Assembly (NCBI RefSeq): GCF_000969905.1
Contig: NZ_CP009520.1
Coordinates: 2,170,001-2,234,000, forward strand
Direction of reading: 5' to 3'
Source: Methanosarcina vacuolata Z-761
GTDB lineage: Archaea > Halobacteriota > Methanosarcinia > Methanosarcinales > Methanosarcinaceae
Length of the DNA: 64,000 nucleotides
This document shows, in pieces, positions 26,791-35,046 of the stretch (positions are counted from its first letter, which is position 1; the number at the start of each line of letters is the position of its first letter). The notes under the pieces were generated by a model. That model was not told the DNA's origin and searched no databases. It was given only the letters and a program-made list of their open reading frames with translations. A program made the translations under genes and the position numbers.

Positions 26791-27363
26791 ATGAAAAAAG
26801 ATCTGGATTTAGGGTGGTTTGACTTAAAAAAGGCCCTACAAAACACAGATAGAAAAGAACTTATTAATATTATTCGGGATCTTTACAGGTATTCTGAGGA
26901 AAATAGAAGGTATCTGCTTGCCAGATCCATAAATACAAATGCCGAGCCCGGAATTCTGGAAGCTTACAGGGAAGTAATAAAAAATGAGTTTTTTCCGGAA
27001 AAATGGCATGGGACGCTCAGGTACTCGGTTGCAAAAAAAGCAATTAGCGACTATTCAAAGGCTTCAGGGGATTTTGCAGGGACAATGGAGTTAATGCTTT
27101 TTTACGTCGAAAATGGGGTGGAATTTACCTGTAAATACGGGGATATAGACGAGGAGTTTTATCAAGAGATATACAGCGCCTTTGAAGAGTTCTGCACCAG
27201 GTTAGAAACACCTGAAGGCAAAACCCTTTATGCCGGTTTCAGGGAAAGGCTTTTGAAGATCCGCAGGAAAACAAAAGGAATGGCATGGGGATTTGGAGAC
27301 GGAATAAAACTGCGTGTGAAAGAAATTGAAATTTTTTTTGAAGACGCGCAAAGTGATTCATAA
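26791..27363 (+). CDS. DUF6155-like helical protein, first of three tandem copies
   Basis: A 190-aa, mostly helical acidic protein. It starts with WFDLKKALQNTDRKELINII, then RYSVAKKAISDYSKASGDFAGTMELMLFYVENGVEF, and ends EIFFEDAQSDS. The layout (a LKKxLxxxDxKELIxLI helix, then a long helical hairpin) is like the DUF6155 family, which has no known function. Two paralogues follow at 24-nt intervals in the same direction, so all three are likely in one operon and arose by duplication. Confidence 0.78.
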   Translation: MKKDLDLGWFDLKKALQNTDRKELINIIRDLYRYSEENRRYLLARSINTNAEPGILEAYREVIKNEFFPEKWHGTLRYSVAKKAISDYSKASGDFAGTMELMLFYVENGVEFTCKYGDIDEEFYQEIYSAFEEFCTRLETPEGKTLYAGFRERLLKIRRKTKGMAWGFGDGIKLRVKEIEIFFEDAQSDS

Positions 27364-27387
27364 CACAAAAAATGGAGGTGGGTTTTC

Positions 27388-27969
27388 ATGGAAAAAGCAG
27401 ATTCTGTAAAATGGGCACAGGTGAAGAAAATCCTGCAGAAAGCCGAAAAAACAGAACTCATCGATCTTATTCGTGAACTTTATGGACATTCGGTTGGAGA
27501 CCGCATGCTCATAAATTCCAGATACCTTGGGGAGAGCATAAAGACGAAAATGAATAAGATGCTGGAGCAGTATCGGGAAATCATTAAAGAAGAGTTTTCA
27601 ACGGAGAATGTATCAGGAAAAATCCGTTACTCTACAGCAGAAAGAGCTATCAGTGATTATTCAAATTCTTCGGGAGACCTTATGGGGACTCTGGACCTGA
27701 TGCTTACATACGTTGAAGGAGGGGTTCAATTTGCCCGTGTTTATGGAGTCATAGACGATGAATTCTATGACAACATTGAAGGGATGCTGGAGAGGTTTTG
27801 TGAACAATTAATAACTGAGGAAGGACAGAAATACTATCATTTTTTCAGGGAAAGACTGCTTAAGGTCGATGTGGGTCTGGAAAATGTCGGATGGGGTTTT
27901 GAGGAGGCAATTTACGACCTCGTATCAGATATTAAAGATTTCTTTGAGGAAGAGCAAAGTGACTCGTGA
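27388..27969 (+). CDS. DUF6155-like helical protein, second tandem copy
   Basis: A 193-aa paralogue with the same order of elements: KWAQVKKILQKAEKTELIDLIRELYGHS, RYSTAERAISDYSNSSGDLMGTLDLMLTYVEGG and IKDFFEEEQSDS. The final QSDS and the spacing to the neighbours match copy one. GGAGGTGGGTTTTCATG shows a strong Shine-Dalgarno. It is closest in sequence to copy one. Function unknown. Confidence 0.8.
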   Translation: MEKADSVKWAQVKKILQKAEKTELIDLIRELYGHSVGDRMLINSRYLGESIKTKMNKMLEQYREIIKEEFSTENVSGKIRYSTAERAISDYSNSSGDLMGTLDLMLTYVEGGVQFARVYGVIDDEFYDNIEGMLERFCEQLITEEGQKYYHFFRERLLKVDVGLENVGWGFEEAIYDLVSDIKDFFEEEQSDS

Positions 27970-27993
27970 ATCAAAAAACTCAGGTGAGTTTTA

Positions 27994-28593
27994 ATGGCAG
28001 AAGAAGCAACTATAAAATGGTCTGAATTGAAGAAATCGTTACAAGAATCAGACCAGAAAGAACTTATCAACCTGCTGCACGATTTGTACAAAAAATCCGC
28101 TGACAACCGCAGGTACATCACTGCCAGGTATGCAAAAACAGAAGACGAGAGCAAAATTCTTGAGGCATACCGGAAAAAGGTTATAAATGCATATTATACC
28201 CCACGGGGGGCAGCCAGTAGGCCCCAATATTTGGTAGCAAAACAGGCTATCAACGACTATTCAGAGGCTTCCGGAAACATAAAAGGGATAATGGATCTGG
28301 CTCTTACACTTGTGGAAAACATTATGAAGTATATTCATGAATTTTCAGGCATTGACGAAGCATCTTACGTTGGTGGATCTGATATGATGGAAAAGTTTTG
28401 TGAGCTGGCCAGGACTGAAGAAGGGCAAAATTTTTACCCGTACTTCAGAGATAGGCTTCATAAACTATACCGGAAATCGGAAAATAGCCCTTACGTAATA
28501 GGGGACAATTTACAGTATTATATCTCTAATCTGGTTGATGATATCGCGGAACAGGATGACGATTTTTGTGAAGAAGACGTGCAGGACAACTGA
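27994..28593 (+). CDS. DUF6155-like helical protein, third tandem copy
   Basis: A 199-aa paralogue: KWSELKKSLQESDQKELINLLHDLY, then YLVAKQAINDYSEASGNIKGIMDLALTLVEN. The C-terminal part has drifted more (VGGSDMMEKFCELARTEEGQ, then a DDDFCEED acidic tail) and it lacks the QSDS end. It follows copy two by 24 nt. It is the most divergent member, so the order of duplication was probably third copy first, then one and two. Confidence 0.78.
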   Translation: MAEEATIKWSELKKSLQESDQKELINLLHDLYKKSADNRRYITARYAKTEDESKILEAYRKKVINAYYTPRGAASRPQYLVAKQAINDYSEASGNIKGIMDLALTLVENIMKYIHEFSGIDEASYVGGSDMMEKFCELARTEEGQNFYPYFRDRLHKLYRKSENSPYVIGDNLQYYISNLVDDIAEQDDDFCEEDVQDN

Positions 28594-28720
28594 TGGTTAG
28601 TCCGTCCCGTTTTATTCTGGTTTGTGAGAAGGGAAGTTTCCCTGTGGGAATTAATAATAGATGAATCAATTTTCAAACATCTACAAAAATTTAAATAAGA
28701 TAAGTCGGTTAAATAAGTAC

Positions 28721-28816
28721 ATGGAACTACAGTTAAAAAAAGATTTAATTTCAGCCATTGGTTGGCTTGTCCTCTGGATTATTATCAGAAGCTACATAAA
28801 TGCCTGTACCTCTTAA
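28721..28816 (+). CDS. Possible single-helix mini-protein, 31 aa
   Basis: An ATG at 28721 opens MELQLKKDLISAIGWLVLWI and ends shortly after in SYINACTS. A charged start followed by one hydrophobic helix is plausible for a small membrane peptide. There is no good Shine-Dalgarno. Low certainty. Confidence 0.3.
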   Translation: MELQLKKDLISAIGWLVLWIIIRSYINACTS

Positions 28817-28975
28817 TTTTGGGACTCTAACAAAGAAACTTAAATAATTTTCAAAGGGAATTCAAAATTACTGAAAGCTGCATAAAATAATTTATGGTTT
28901 AACCTTCAGATTTGAAGGCACTGCAGGGAGATTACAAGAAACAATTTTTTATATTTAAAATCCAATTTATTCCCA

Positions 28976-29569
28976 ATGGCTGCTTCCTGGTCTCGATCAA
29001 AAACCCTTGGGACAAAGCAGAAGGTCTTTTCCTGGCGGATAGACAGTCGAGGAAACCTTTTCATAAAAAGGAAGTTCAGAAAGAATCGTTTTCCCCGAAT
29101 CGATAAGATTAGCTGCCGCCATCTTGACAGGCTCTGTGAATTCATGGAGGATAGGGAATGGAAGACCCTTGCAAACAATGCTGCAAAACTGTGCATGGGC
29201 ACGGAAAAGGACGGCATCGGGAAATCCCTTTATAAACTCCGTCCCGAAGTCTCTTATGCTCAACTTTCAAGCCAGTTAGGAGCTATTTTTTACCAGGCTG
29301 GAGTGTGGGAATGGAATGAGCAAAAAAGAGGGATGAAGTTCTTGCTGCTTTCGGAAAACTGGCAGGAAAAAACAACAGAGTATTATAGAGATTCGCTAAG
29401 TCCAGAAGATGAAGCCGCTTTTTTTGATAACATTCTTGAGCCTGTTTTTGAGCCCGGACTTGAGCTTGGAGAAATAGTAAAATCTAAGAAACAACAAAAT
29501 CAGGAAGGTCAAAGTAAATCAATCCAGAACATCGAGCAGATGAAACTTTCGGCTTTTTTCCGGGATTAA
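28976..29569 (+). CDS. Hypothetical protein, helical
   Basis: A 197-aa frame. The first 60 residues are basic and of uncertain translation. From DRLCEFMEDREWKTLANNAAKLC onward it is a regular helical protein with VWEWNEQKRGMKFLLLSENWQEKTTEYYRDSLSPEDE and a Gln/Lys-rich tail. No family recognised. An internal ATG at about 29144 (MEDREWKTL) could be the real start. No good Shine-Dalgarno precedes the ATG at 28976. Confidence 0.5.
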   Translation: MAASWSRSKTLGTKQKVFSWRIDSRGNLFIKRKFRKNRFPRIDKISCRHLDRLCEFMEDREWKTLANNAAKLCMGTEKDGIGKSLYKLRPEVSYAQLSSQLGAIFYQAGVWEWNEQKRGMKFLLLSENWQEKTTEYYRDSLSPEDEAAFFDNILEPVFEPGLELGEIVKSKKQQNQEGQSKSIQNIEQMKLSAFFRD

Positions 29570-29680
29570 AAAAGAATAAAAATTCAGAAATTGGGGACTC
29601 ATTGAATAATCTAAAAAAGAAAAACCGGAAAAAAAAGAGTTTAGAATAAAAGAATTTTTTTGACGAGTTTCTCTATCATA

Positions 29681-29947
29681 TCAGATAGTTTCAGTCTCTA
29701 TTTCGATGCCTCCAACCTGTTTTGCAACAATATTATATATTGTGCCAATAAGAAATCCCGCTATTGCTCCCGCAATCCCATAAAAAACAATAAGGAATAC
29801 AGCTATGAATATACCTTCAGTAAGACCTGTCCCATCCATACTTACCATGAAAAGAATAAGCGGCGAAAATACAATTGCAAAGCAGAGATACATAAGACTC
29901 AGGACTTTTGCCAGAGACATGCTATTTAAAGCTGTGATACGCATCAT
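29681..29947 (-). CDS. DUF3566-like small membrane protein
   Basis: An 88-aa protein with two long hydrophobic helices: VLSLMYLCFAIVFSPLILFM and IFIAVFLIVFYGIAGAIAGFLIG. The opening MRITALNSMSLAKV and the closing IYNIVAKQVGGIEIE are like the DUF3566 transmembrane family. GGGG lies 7 nt before the ATG at 29947. It is oriented opposite to the neighbouring symporter gene. Function unknown. Confidence 0.72.
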   Translation of the reverse strand: MMRITALNSMSLAKVLSLMYLCFAIVFSPLILFMVSMDGTGLTEGIFIAVFLIVFYGIAGAIAGFLIGTIYNIVAKQVGGIEIETETI

Positions 29948-30192
29948 ATTAAATCCCCTAAAAAATAAAAAGATTACTTAGTATAAAAATTTACTCTGTT
30001 TAACGGGGGAGAAGGTAACCTTTTGCTTGTGGGGATATTTTTCCACATATTTTAAACTCGAAACTCAGTTTTACAGCGAAAGTGCCTGAACATCAAAGTT
30101 TAAGACCAGCCTGGAACAAATACTGAGTTAAAATTATCTCAAGACTATGCCTTTTCTTAAACTATCTTTTTGCTTTCTGGGGGCTGGCTTTA

Positions 30193-31593
30193 ACGGAATT
30201 ATCGGGTGTTAATGTACTTGAGATCCTTACAGGAATAGATCAGTTAATCTGGGGACCACCACTTCTGGTTTTACTTGTAGGGACCGGGATTTTCCTTACC
30301 TTGAAACTCGGAATGATTCAGGTCTTCAGGCTGCCTCTTGCTCTCAGGTATGTGCTTAATTCCAGAAAAGCCGAAACTGGAGTACAGGGAGACGTTTCGA
30401 GTTTTGGAGCTCTCACCACTGCACTGTCCTCAACTATCGGGACAGGGAATATAGTTGGGGTTGCAACTGCAATAAAAATGGGAGGTCCAGGCGCTCTTTT
30501 CTGGATGCTTCTTGCGGGCTTTTTTGGGATGGCAACCATGTATTCCGAGTCCCTGCTTGCAGTCAAATACAGGGTCGTGGACGCAAAAGGGCAGATGTCA
30601 GGAGGGCCTATGTATTATATCAAAAATGGGCTTGGGCAGATGAAGTACAGCCGCGTTCTTGCAGACGCTTTTGCTTTTTTTGGGATGAATGTAGCCCTAT
30701 TTGGAATAGGAACATTTCCGCAGGTGAATGCCATTGTCGATTCGGCAAGGATTGCCTTTAATATCCCTGAAAACCTGAGCGCTTTTGTAATAAGCCTGCT
30801 TGTGGCGTTTGTAACGCTTGGCGGGATCAGGAGGATTGCAGCAGTAGCCCAGCTGCTTGTGCCTTTCATGGCAATAAGTTATGTATCGAGCTGCCTGATA
30901 ATTCTTGGGTTAAACCTTGAGAAAATTCCTGAAATCCTTTCTTTGATAATAAACACTGCATTCACAGGAACTGCTGCACGGGGAGGTTTTCTTGGTGCAG
31001 GGGTGATGCTTGCAGTAAGAATGGGAATTGCGCGTGGAATATTCTCAAACGAGTCTGGCCTTGGAAGTGCTCCAATAGCCGCTGCGGCTGCAAAGGTAAA
31101 AGAACCGGCCAGGCAGGGGCTTATTTCCATGACAGGAACTTTCTTTGACACCATCATTATCTGTTTCATGACCGGAATCGTCCTGATCGCGACGGACTCC
31201 TGGACAGGCAACCTTGCAGGTGCCTACATGACAAGCTACGCTTTTTCCACCATACTTGCAGAGGCCGGAAATTACATCGTAACAGTCGGGCTCATTTTGT
31301 TCGCCTTTACAACTATTCTGGGTTGGAATTACTATGGTGAACGATGTGCGGAATATCTCTTTGGCGTAAAAGGAATTCTCCCTTACAAAATAATTTACAT
31401 CCTGATTGTTGCCTCAGGTGCTTTCCTGACTATAGATATTATCTGGGTACTTGCCGATATAGTAAATGGGCTCATGGCTATCCCAAACCTTATTGCCCTG
31501 CTGGCTCTGCGAAAAGTTGTTACGGCCGAGACCAGGCAGTATTTTGAGAAACTTAAGTCTGAAGCCTCGAGTTCGAGAGAGGTATCAAAATAA
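30193..31593 (+). CDS. Sodium:alanine/glycine symporter (AGCS), apparent non-ATG start
   Basis: A sodium-coupled amino-acid carrier with about 10 helices. FGALTTALSSTIGTGNIVGVATAI and FSNESGLGSAPIAAAAAKVKEPARQGL are the AGCS signatures for sodium and alanine/glycine binding. The first ordinary start is TTG at 30301, after the first helix. The frame extends upstream as SGVNVLEILTGIDQLIWGPPLLVLLVGTG, which is the normal AGCS N-terminus (xxLIWGPPLLxLLxGTG). No ATG, GTG or TTG lies in that part; ACG at 30193, nine bases after GGGGG, would give MELSGVNV. I use that position (466 aa) as a best guess; CTG at 30184 is the alternative. Family is firm. Confidence 0.88.
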   Translation, partial: TELSGVNVLEILTGIDQLIWGPPLLVLLVGTGIFLTLKLGMIQVFRLPLALRYVLNSRKAETGVQGDVSSFGALTTALSSTIGTGNIVGVATAIKMGGPGALFWMLLAGFFGMATMYSESLLAVKYRVVDAKGQMSGGPMYYIKNGLGQMKYSRVLADAFAFFGMNVALFGIGTFPQVNAIVDSARIAFNIPENLSAFVISLLVAFVTLGGIRRIAAVAQLLVPFMAISYVSSCLIILGLNLEKIPEILSLIINTAFTGTAARGGFLGAGVMLAVRMGIARGIFSNESGLGSAPIAAAAAKVKEPARQGLISMTGTFFDTIIICFMTGIVLIATDSWTGNLAGAYMTSYAFSTILAEAGNYIVTVGLILFAFTTILGWNYYGERCAEYLFGVKGILPYKIIYILIVASGAFLTIDIIWVLADIVNGLMAIPNLIALLALRKVVTAETRQYFEKLKSEASSSREVSK

Positions 31594-32618
31594 TCCAAAC
31601 GGACCACTTCCTGCTGAAACCCAAGATTTTCGATCAACCCTTTCTTATTTGAATAAATACCTTTTTGTTGCCTTATTGTTTTTTAGAAAGTTCGATTTTT
31701 TTGTTATCTGACAAAAACCTAAAATTCCTTCTTTTATAGTTCTTGCCTCAATTAAATACACTTTTAATTTTAGGATGGAAATTTTCCATCCATTTCTTTG
31801 CAAATGATAATGACTTCCCTATTCTTGCAAACTCATCTTTGATTATTTCCATTAGATGTTCTTTTTATCTCATATCAAATGAAATTCAGAACGTTGAACA
31901 AAAAGGTATCAATTTCTGCTGTCAATGAAATTATGAAGTATCATAATCCTCTGAACGCGATGAATAGCAGGTTAAAAGGATCATAATCTTTGATATTTTA
32001 ATTGAAATAGGATGAATTCCCGCTATTGATACTGGTAAGTCTATATTTTTGCTGGAACTGGTTGTAAATTTATAGTAGATAAGGCTCTCAATTAAGAGAG
32101 ATAGGATTTGCAGAGTGGGAAAATGAATAAAAATCTTTTAAAATCATGGGGCAGATGGGATAAAAAAGTAAGTAGAATCCGAAAAAAGAAGTTAATCTGA
32201 CAATGTCAAGGTAGTTGAGATTTCGCTTTTTTCAATTTCTTCTCCAAGATGCCCTTCTTTTCGACTTTCTCAAGTTTTATGCACAACTTCAAAATCATGC
32301 ATAGCGATTCTCCTGTATTAATTCATAGATATTCACATAGATGATAATAATTTATTTGCATTTCATACCATAACCAAATCCAAATGGGAAACCCTTTGAT
32401 TGAAAATCACTTTCAAGCTTGATGTTTCTATTTTTGCCTAACTATTTTCAACACACAAAACAGTGAAGAGCCATATTTCTATTGTAATTCTTAGAGTAAA
32501 AGTATCTAATGCACCTCTATATAATTATATTTATATGAAAAAATTAAAGAAAACGCTTATATTTTAGTTACACTTAGACTGTTTTAAAAGATTAAAAAGT
32601 TGTTTTTGGTGTACACAT
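31594..32618. other. Intergenic region with only tiny frames
   Basis: No firm gene. A reverse 34-codon frame at 31748-31852 (MEIIKDEFARIGKSLSFAKK...) and a forward 25-codon basic frame at 32123-32200 with GAGTGGG upstream may be remnants. A broken reverse frame lies at 32192-32302. The stretch 32303-32618 is AT-rich leader for the lipoprotein. Confidence 0.4.
32192..32302 (-). pseudogene. Short frame with strong SD and an in-frame TGA
   Basis: AGGAG lies 7 nt before an ATG at 32302. The frame reads MHDFEVVHKT, then TGA, then continues as ESRKEGHLGEEIEKSEI to a TAA. The charged character continues across the TGA, so it may be a small gene broken by a point mutation, or a 10-residue peptide. 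Confidence 0.3.
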
Positions 32619-34184
32619 ATGAGAGCTGCGTTTAAAACCTCGAAAAAAACAAAAATGACGATAACTGTACTTTTATTAATATTTGGAATTGTCATGTTAA
32701 GTGGTTGTTTAGAAAATTCTAAACAGAAGGGATCAGGTGGAACAACGGAAGAAACTACAGATTCAGTTAGCCTCCTCCCATTGGCAGAGAATATTTCTAG
32801 TGACTATGGTATTGTATCTGAATATAAAGAAGGTTTGTCTGCAAAAAGAATTATTGTGTTTGAGGAAACTCATGATTCAAGGGCAGTCCAGATTGAAACC
32901 GCAATTATGCTTAATCGGCTATATAACAATGGTGTTAGGATTATCGCCTTAGAAGGACTCAAACAAGGGGAAACATTAGATGTTGAATGGTTTCATAGCC
33001 TTTCCGATGATCCTATAAAAGAAGATGTTGCTGTAGGACTTCTAGGAGATGGCGAAATAAGTAATGCAGAATTCATGGCCCTTTATTATCCAGACGTTGA
33101 GGTAATTGGAATTGAAGATCCTAAGGAATATGAAGTGGATATATCAGAAGACGCGGCAAATTCATTTTTATTTTATTTATTAGCGATTGCAGAAAATTCG
33201 CTATCAAATGAGCAAATAGATCAGGCAAATAATCTAATTGAACAAGAAGACTACAATGGATACATAGATTTTGTAATAAATGCAGATCCCTGGACCAGCG
33301 AGCGATACAAGACGTTTCTAGAAGCAAATCAAACAAACTCCTTAGAGGACCAATTGGGTATTTTAAAAGAAATTGAAGAAAAAGCAACATCATCTGGAGC
33401 AGAAATTGACGAGGAAACTGAATCAGACTTTGAAGATTTAAAAGCATTCTATCAAGCTGCATCAGCACGCAGTAATACAATGGTTAATAATGCTATCCCT
33501 CTATGTTCAAAGAGTCCAGACGCACCTATAGTTATGATTATTGGTGCAGCACACACTGATAAAGTGATAGATTTACTAACGGATCAATCTGCTGCATTTG
33601 TGATCATTTCACCAAAGTCTTTGGAAAAATCGGATGATAAGAGCGAACTCGATTCTGCTGCTTATGAAAGAAAAAATAATGCCTTATCAGTAGATTCTGA
33701 CGGCTTGCTTGGATCTTATTTGGACAGAAGACCTGTTAACTATAAGAAGCCACCTTCTGTCACGGGGGAGACATGGTTTAAATCCAAAGCTGAAATGTAT
33801 TTTGTAACAGAAACAATTGCCACAGCCATCAGTGGAGGAGCTAAAGAACCCTATGACTTCTTGGACAAATTTGATGACCTTGATGATATTAAAGTGGATA
33901 ACTCGTCTATAAATGTCAAAGATGATTATATAACCTTTAATGCTATGGTATTGGATGAAGAAAATCATGAAATAAAGATTTATGTCCTTGCGCATCACAT
34001 AGATGCAGGATCTACAGTCAATCTTGAAGATGTTCTTAAAGAGATATTAACAGATGTAACTAATTCAAACACAGATGACAGCGAACGTCTTAATAAAATA
34101 ACTCAAAACACAGAGGCTATGTATAGTACAGATGTTGAAGAGATAAATGAAGAGTTAAGGAAAAAAATGGTTAGTGATACTTAA
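32619..34184 (+). CDS. Lipoprotein of the ChaN/EreA-like superfamily
   Basis: A 521-aa protein. A basic start and hydrophobic stretch end in VMLSGCLENS, a lipobox, so the mature protein is probably lipid-anchored outside the cell. Residues about 70-330 hold RIIVFEETHDSRAVQIETAIML, GVRIIALEGLKQG and VMIIGAAHTDKVIDLL, the His/Glu-bearing signature blocks of the ChaN/EreA/TIKI-like fold. Some members bind heme, others hydrolyse esters; the substrate is unknown here. The C-terminal 150 residues are acidic without a recognised domain. No good Shine-Dalgarno precedes the ATG at 32619. Confidence 0.72.
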   Translation: MRAAFKTSKKTKMTITVLLLIFGIVMLSGCLENSKQKGSGGTTEETTDSVSLLPLAENISSDYGIVSEYKEGLSAKRIIVFEETHDSRAVQIETAIMLNRLYNNGVRIIALEGLKQGETLDVEWFHSLSDDPIKEDVAVGLLGDGEISNAEFMALYYPDVEVIGIEDPKEYEVDISEDAANSFLFYLLAIAENSLSNEQIDQANNLIEQEDYNGYIDFVINADPWTSERYKTFLEANQTNSLEDQLGILKEIEEKATSSGAEIDEETESDFEDLKAFYQAASARSNTMVNNAIPLCSKSPDAPIVMIIGAAHTDKVIDLLTDQSAAFVIISPKSLEKSDDKSELDSAAYERKNNALSVDSDGLLGSYLDRRPVNYKKPPSVTGETWFKSKAEMYFVTETIATAISGGAKEPYDFLDKFDDLDDIKVDNSSINVKDDYITFNAMVLDEENHEIKIYVLAHHIDAGSTVNLEDVLKEILTDVTNSNTDDSERLNKITQNTEAMYSTDVEEINEELRKKMVSDT

Positions 34185-34274
34185 GTGATTAAGAATCTCA
34201 GCTAACTTATGACTTATACTCCTCTATCAATTTATTTTTTTATTAGGGACTTCCAAATTAGGAATGGTTTTTTT

Positions 34275-34721
34275 ATGAATTTTACTGACATGCTTGGTGT
34301 TCTTTTAGCATTTATCTCATTAATTGTGGCTATTTTAGCGTTGAAATCCGCAGAAAAGGCTCTAAAAGCAACCAATCACTCCTTGTTGTTGTCTATATGC
34401 TTGCATAAGAGAACTGATTTGATTAATAGTCTTACTTATTTTTATTATCCATTGAATGAGTATCTATTGATTCAAATCACTTCTCAAAGAATTTCTTCAA
34501 AAGAATCAGAAGTGGTCGATCTTGAAAAAGAATTGATGCGTGTTTTTAATGAACATATGTATTTAGACGACTCTAACATTAAGGGTGATTTGCCTAAATT
34601 AATTAGTTATACTGAAACTGATTTAAGAGATCTAAAACTTCGTGTGAAATCAATAATGACTAATAAAGAAAAAGAAATAGACCAATTGACAAAGAGAATA
34701 AAAGAACTTAACGGAGAATGA
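34275..34721 (+). CDS. Hypothetical one-helix protein with coiled coil
   Basis: A 148-aa protein with a hydrophobic helix (LGVLLAFISLIVAILAL), KSAEKALKATNHSLLLS and a C-terminal charged coiled coil (DLRDLKLRVKSI..., KEKEIDQLTKRIKELNG). I chose ATG 34275 over 34209 because GGAATGG lies about 8 nt upstream and the extra residues (MTYTPLSIYFFIRDF) look unconserved. Function not recognised. It follows the lipoprotein gene. Confidence 0.6.
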   Translation: MNFTDMLGVLLAFISLIVAILALKSAEKALKATNHSLLLSICLHKRTDLINSLTYFYYPLNEYLLIQITSQRISSKESEVVDLEKELMRVFNEHMYLDDSNIKGDLPKLISYTETDLRDLKLRVKSIMTNKEKEIDQLTKRIKELNGE

Positions 34722-35046
34722 TTATTGTGAAATTATTAATTCAATAATTAGCGGCTTTTTTTGGAGGAATCTGTTCTAGTCGATCCTGTCTCGGAAGCTA
34801 GATACGTTCGCTCACATCTTTTGATTGATGCCAATAACATACTCCTGCATCACCACTATAGCCATTGAAAAGGGTTTGTGTGAACGGTTGTGCCACAACC
34901 GTTAAGACGCAACCGTTGCGCCGGTTGATCACGCCGCTGTCAGGAGCTTTTCGATCAAACCTTTTTTGAAAAGGCTTGGAATACAACATATTATAGGTTG
35001 CAAATAAAGTGTAACCGTTATAAACTAGGCATAAGGACTGTTATAT
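34722..35046. other. Spacer with paired hairpins
   Basis: Apart from the two GC-rich hairpins at 34883-34920, this holds no convincing gene. A 63-codon reverse frame at 34798-34989 lacks a family match and is mostly the hairpin region. GC content is clearly higher than on either side. Confidence 0.45.
34883..34920. repeat. Two consecutive perfect hairpins with shared CAACCGTT core
   Basis: AACGGTTGTG-C-CACAACCGTT (34883-34903) is followed 4 nt later by CGCAAC-C-GTTGCG (34908-34920). CAACCGTT occurs in both, and AACCGTTA recurs near 35010. It could be an operator, a small RNA structure or a mobile-element relic. Confidence 0.6.

Noticed and set aside
34798-34989. Reverse 63-codon frame over the twin hairpins
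   Set aside because: Mostly made of palindromic DNA; no start signal.
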